DNA of 50,361 bases from a bacterium (GTDB taxonomy: Bacteria > Vulcanimicrobiota > Xenobia > Xenobiales > JADMJV01): positions 1-50,361 of the forward strand of contig JADMJV010000001.1 of the NCBI GenBank assembly GCA_018780265.1, read 5' to 3'. The translations under genes and the position numbers were made by a program. The notes beneath the pieces were generated by a model. The model worked only from the letters and a program-made list of their open reading frames with translations, was not told where the DNA came from and searched no databases. Of the stretch, positions 48,882 to 50,361 are shown one piece after another; the stretch's first letter is position 1; the number at the start of each line of letters is the position of its first letter.

Positions 48882-50361
48882 ATGGCTTTGGGCAAATGCG
48901 AGAGAGGCAGTCCGGGCTGCTCCTGCACCACAGCCTGCAGAGCCGAGCGAAGACTAAAGCGGTAGGTCCGGGAGGCCAAAAAAAACGCCAGATGGGAAGC
49001 ATCCTGCACCGAGTCGGTGAAGGCCAGCAGCTTCTTGTCTCGATTGTGCTCGGATCCAAAGATATTTGAACTCAGGACGCTGGTGAGGGTGGCGGCCCGA
49101 CTGGCCAGGTAGACCAGGGCATCATCGTTGTCGCACTCGGGGCAGCGGCCCAGAAATGTTGGCTTCTGGCCCTCGCTGACGTCGCGATGGATCGACACCG
49201 GCACCGTCTCTGGGGTGGCCGGGTCTTGGGTCAATCGCAGGTCGGAGAGGGAGAGAAACGTAGGCTTCTGACTCTCGGGCAGTGGCTCGGCTGACTCGCA
49301 AAGCTGGATCACACGGCAGCGGGGACTGCGGTCCAGGAATGCCTGGCCTACTTTGCCCAAATCGTTGAGCAGATGGGGATCGGCCTCGCGCTGGATGGCT
49401 GCCAGGTAGGGCTGTCCGCAGTCTCGACAGTAGAGCGGCGGGAAAACCGGCTCGCTGCTGGGTCCGCGGCCTTCGCTCCAGCGAAACTCCTGGTCGCCCA
49501 GATGATAGGTCAGGTGGCGCAATTCACGTACCCAGAGCTGAGTCTGGCAGGTGAGAAAGGGTTGCTCCTGGCCTTCTACCGTTTGCCGAGCGCAGGAGAT
49601 GAGAGTGAGGTAGGAGCGCAGCAATCCGATCTGGTGCTCCGGCGGCAAGGCAGCAAAATCCTGATGGTAGCGACACACCTGGACAGCCAGTTGGTCGAGG
49701 CTGAGCAGCCGGCCGCCCATGGCTTGAAGCAGGCAGCGAGTGAACCGGTGTTGTCGCAAAGCCATTCCCAGTTGCAGTCCATCCTGCCCCGAAGTCCCCA
49801 ACCATAGATGTTGCTGAGCCGCCAGGTAGTCTTCAGGGGAGGCATAGGCAGACGGCTGCCAGCTTTGCGGGTCCGCGTGGGCCGGCAAAAGGTCTAGAGC
49901 AGATCATCGAGCTCGATCACCTCGTCCAGTTCCTGGCGGTCTTCCTCCACCACGCTGTCGACCGTAAAATACTCGCCGAAGACCTGAGTGGCAAATTCGG
50001 TCAACTTGACGGAGCTATGCCGGCCCGAGCCACCGCCCACGGTGGCCGAGGTGCCCACGGCGCAGAGGGCACCTGGAGTGATTCCCAGGCGGGCCTTGAG
50101 TCGTCGAATCAGGCAGGCCACATCACTTCCCTGGGCGCCGTCATAAGTGTGCAGTTCGTCGAGCACCAGGTAGCGAAGCGCCTCCGGCCCGTTGTGACGC
50201 CAGAGTCGCCGGTCATAGGGACGCAGCATGAGAAAGTCAAGCATCTTGTAGTTGGTCAGCAAGAGGTGCGGTGGATTGTCGCGCAATACGCTGCGGTCGT
50301 CGATCGTAGAAGTCGCCGATCAGCGGCCAGGGTCACCAAAGGGTGGCTTGCCCCCGGCCCC
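48845..50361 (-). pseudogene. decayed DEAD/DEAH-box helicase gene, partial at right edge
   Basis: Two frames make up one broken protein. The right piece (50286-49894) contains LLLTNYKMLDFLMLRP, the DEAD/DEAH motif LVLDELHTYDGAQGSDV and SAT in VGTSATVG. The left piece (49888-48845) has CRDCGQPYL and CPECD, likely zinc-binding, and LLAFTDSVQDASHLAFFLASRTYRF, typical of large accessory helicases with a C-terminal Zn region. The pieces are in different frames at about 49890, so there is a frameshift; another disruption appears near 50308 because the upstream frame is blocked by TGA. The left end is truncated by the ISKra4 fragment. Such helicases are common in phage-defence islands. Confidence 0.75.

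Overview
This is a GC-rich, densely packed stretch of bacterial chromosome. Starts are often TTG or GTG behind GGAGG-type ribosome sites, neighbouring genes often overlap by a few bases, and there is no rRNA, tRNA or CRISPR array to place the organism. Peptidases and nucleases without signal peptides, large STAND/solenoid proteins, PilP-like and HPt proteins, and much gene decay suggest a large-genome, possibly predatory or soil/sediment bacterium from a poorly cultured phylum. I cannot name it from this sequence.

Layout. 0.4-5.7 kb: a short-chain dehydrogenase on the minus strand faces a tight plus-strand module (hexapeptide acetyltransferase, DegT aminotransferase, DPM1/GtrB-like glycosyltransferase, ABC exporter) that looks like amino-sugar synthesis plus export of a glycolipid or glycan. 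5.8-22.5 kb: three paralogous clostripain-type (C11) proteases are scattered among a SGNH hydrolase, a POT peptide transporter, a 673-aa protein with a thrice-repeated motif, an MFS-GNAT-C39 peptidase operon, a thermolysin-like metallopeptidase and a wrecked STAND/TPR gene. 22.5-28.3 kb: a K+-channel-like membrane protein without a selectivity filter, exonuclease III, a second nuclease (endonuclease I family), DUF420, a ChaC-like cyclotransferase, a Uma2-family protein and a PilP-like secreted protein. 28.3-36.6 kb: a minus-strand operon of STAND protein, esterase, a broken ATP-grasp gene, an intact circularly permuted ATP-grasp ligase and a hydantoinase/oxoprolinase, with coupled start-stop overlaps. 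36.6-44.4 kb: queuosine-salvage-type protein, thiolase plus HPt protein, a cytidine-deaminase-like pseudoenzyme, a tiny 11-residue-repeat protein, an unusually long phosphohexomutase and two accessory proteins. 44.4-50.4 kb: a decayed accessory zone with HicB-like protein, IS91/Y2-type and ISKra4-type transposase remnants, an EEP nuclease, a DUF433/DUF5615 toxin-antitoxin pair whose toxin has an in-frame TGA, and a frameshifted DEAD/DEAH helicase running off the right edge.

The most promising novelty is the set of degradative enzymes (three C11 proteases, endonuclease I, possibly the metallopeptidase and SGNH hydrolase) that lack Sec/Tat signals but carry a short N-terminal leader. In several it ends in a G-D-[S/R]-[F/V] motif before a low-complexity linker, so they may share an unrecognised export or targeting route. 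The zinc-less cytidine deaminase homologue and the filter-less channel homologue are the clearest apparent pseudoenzymes.
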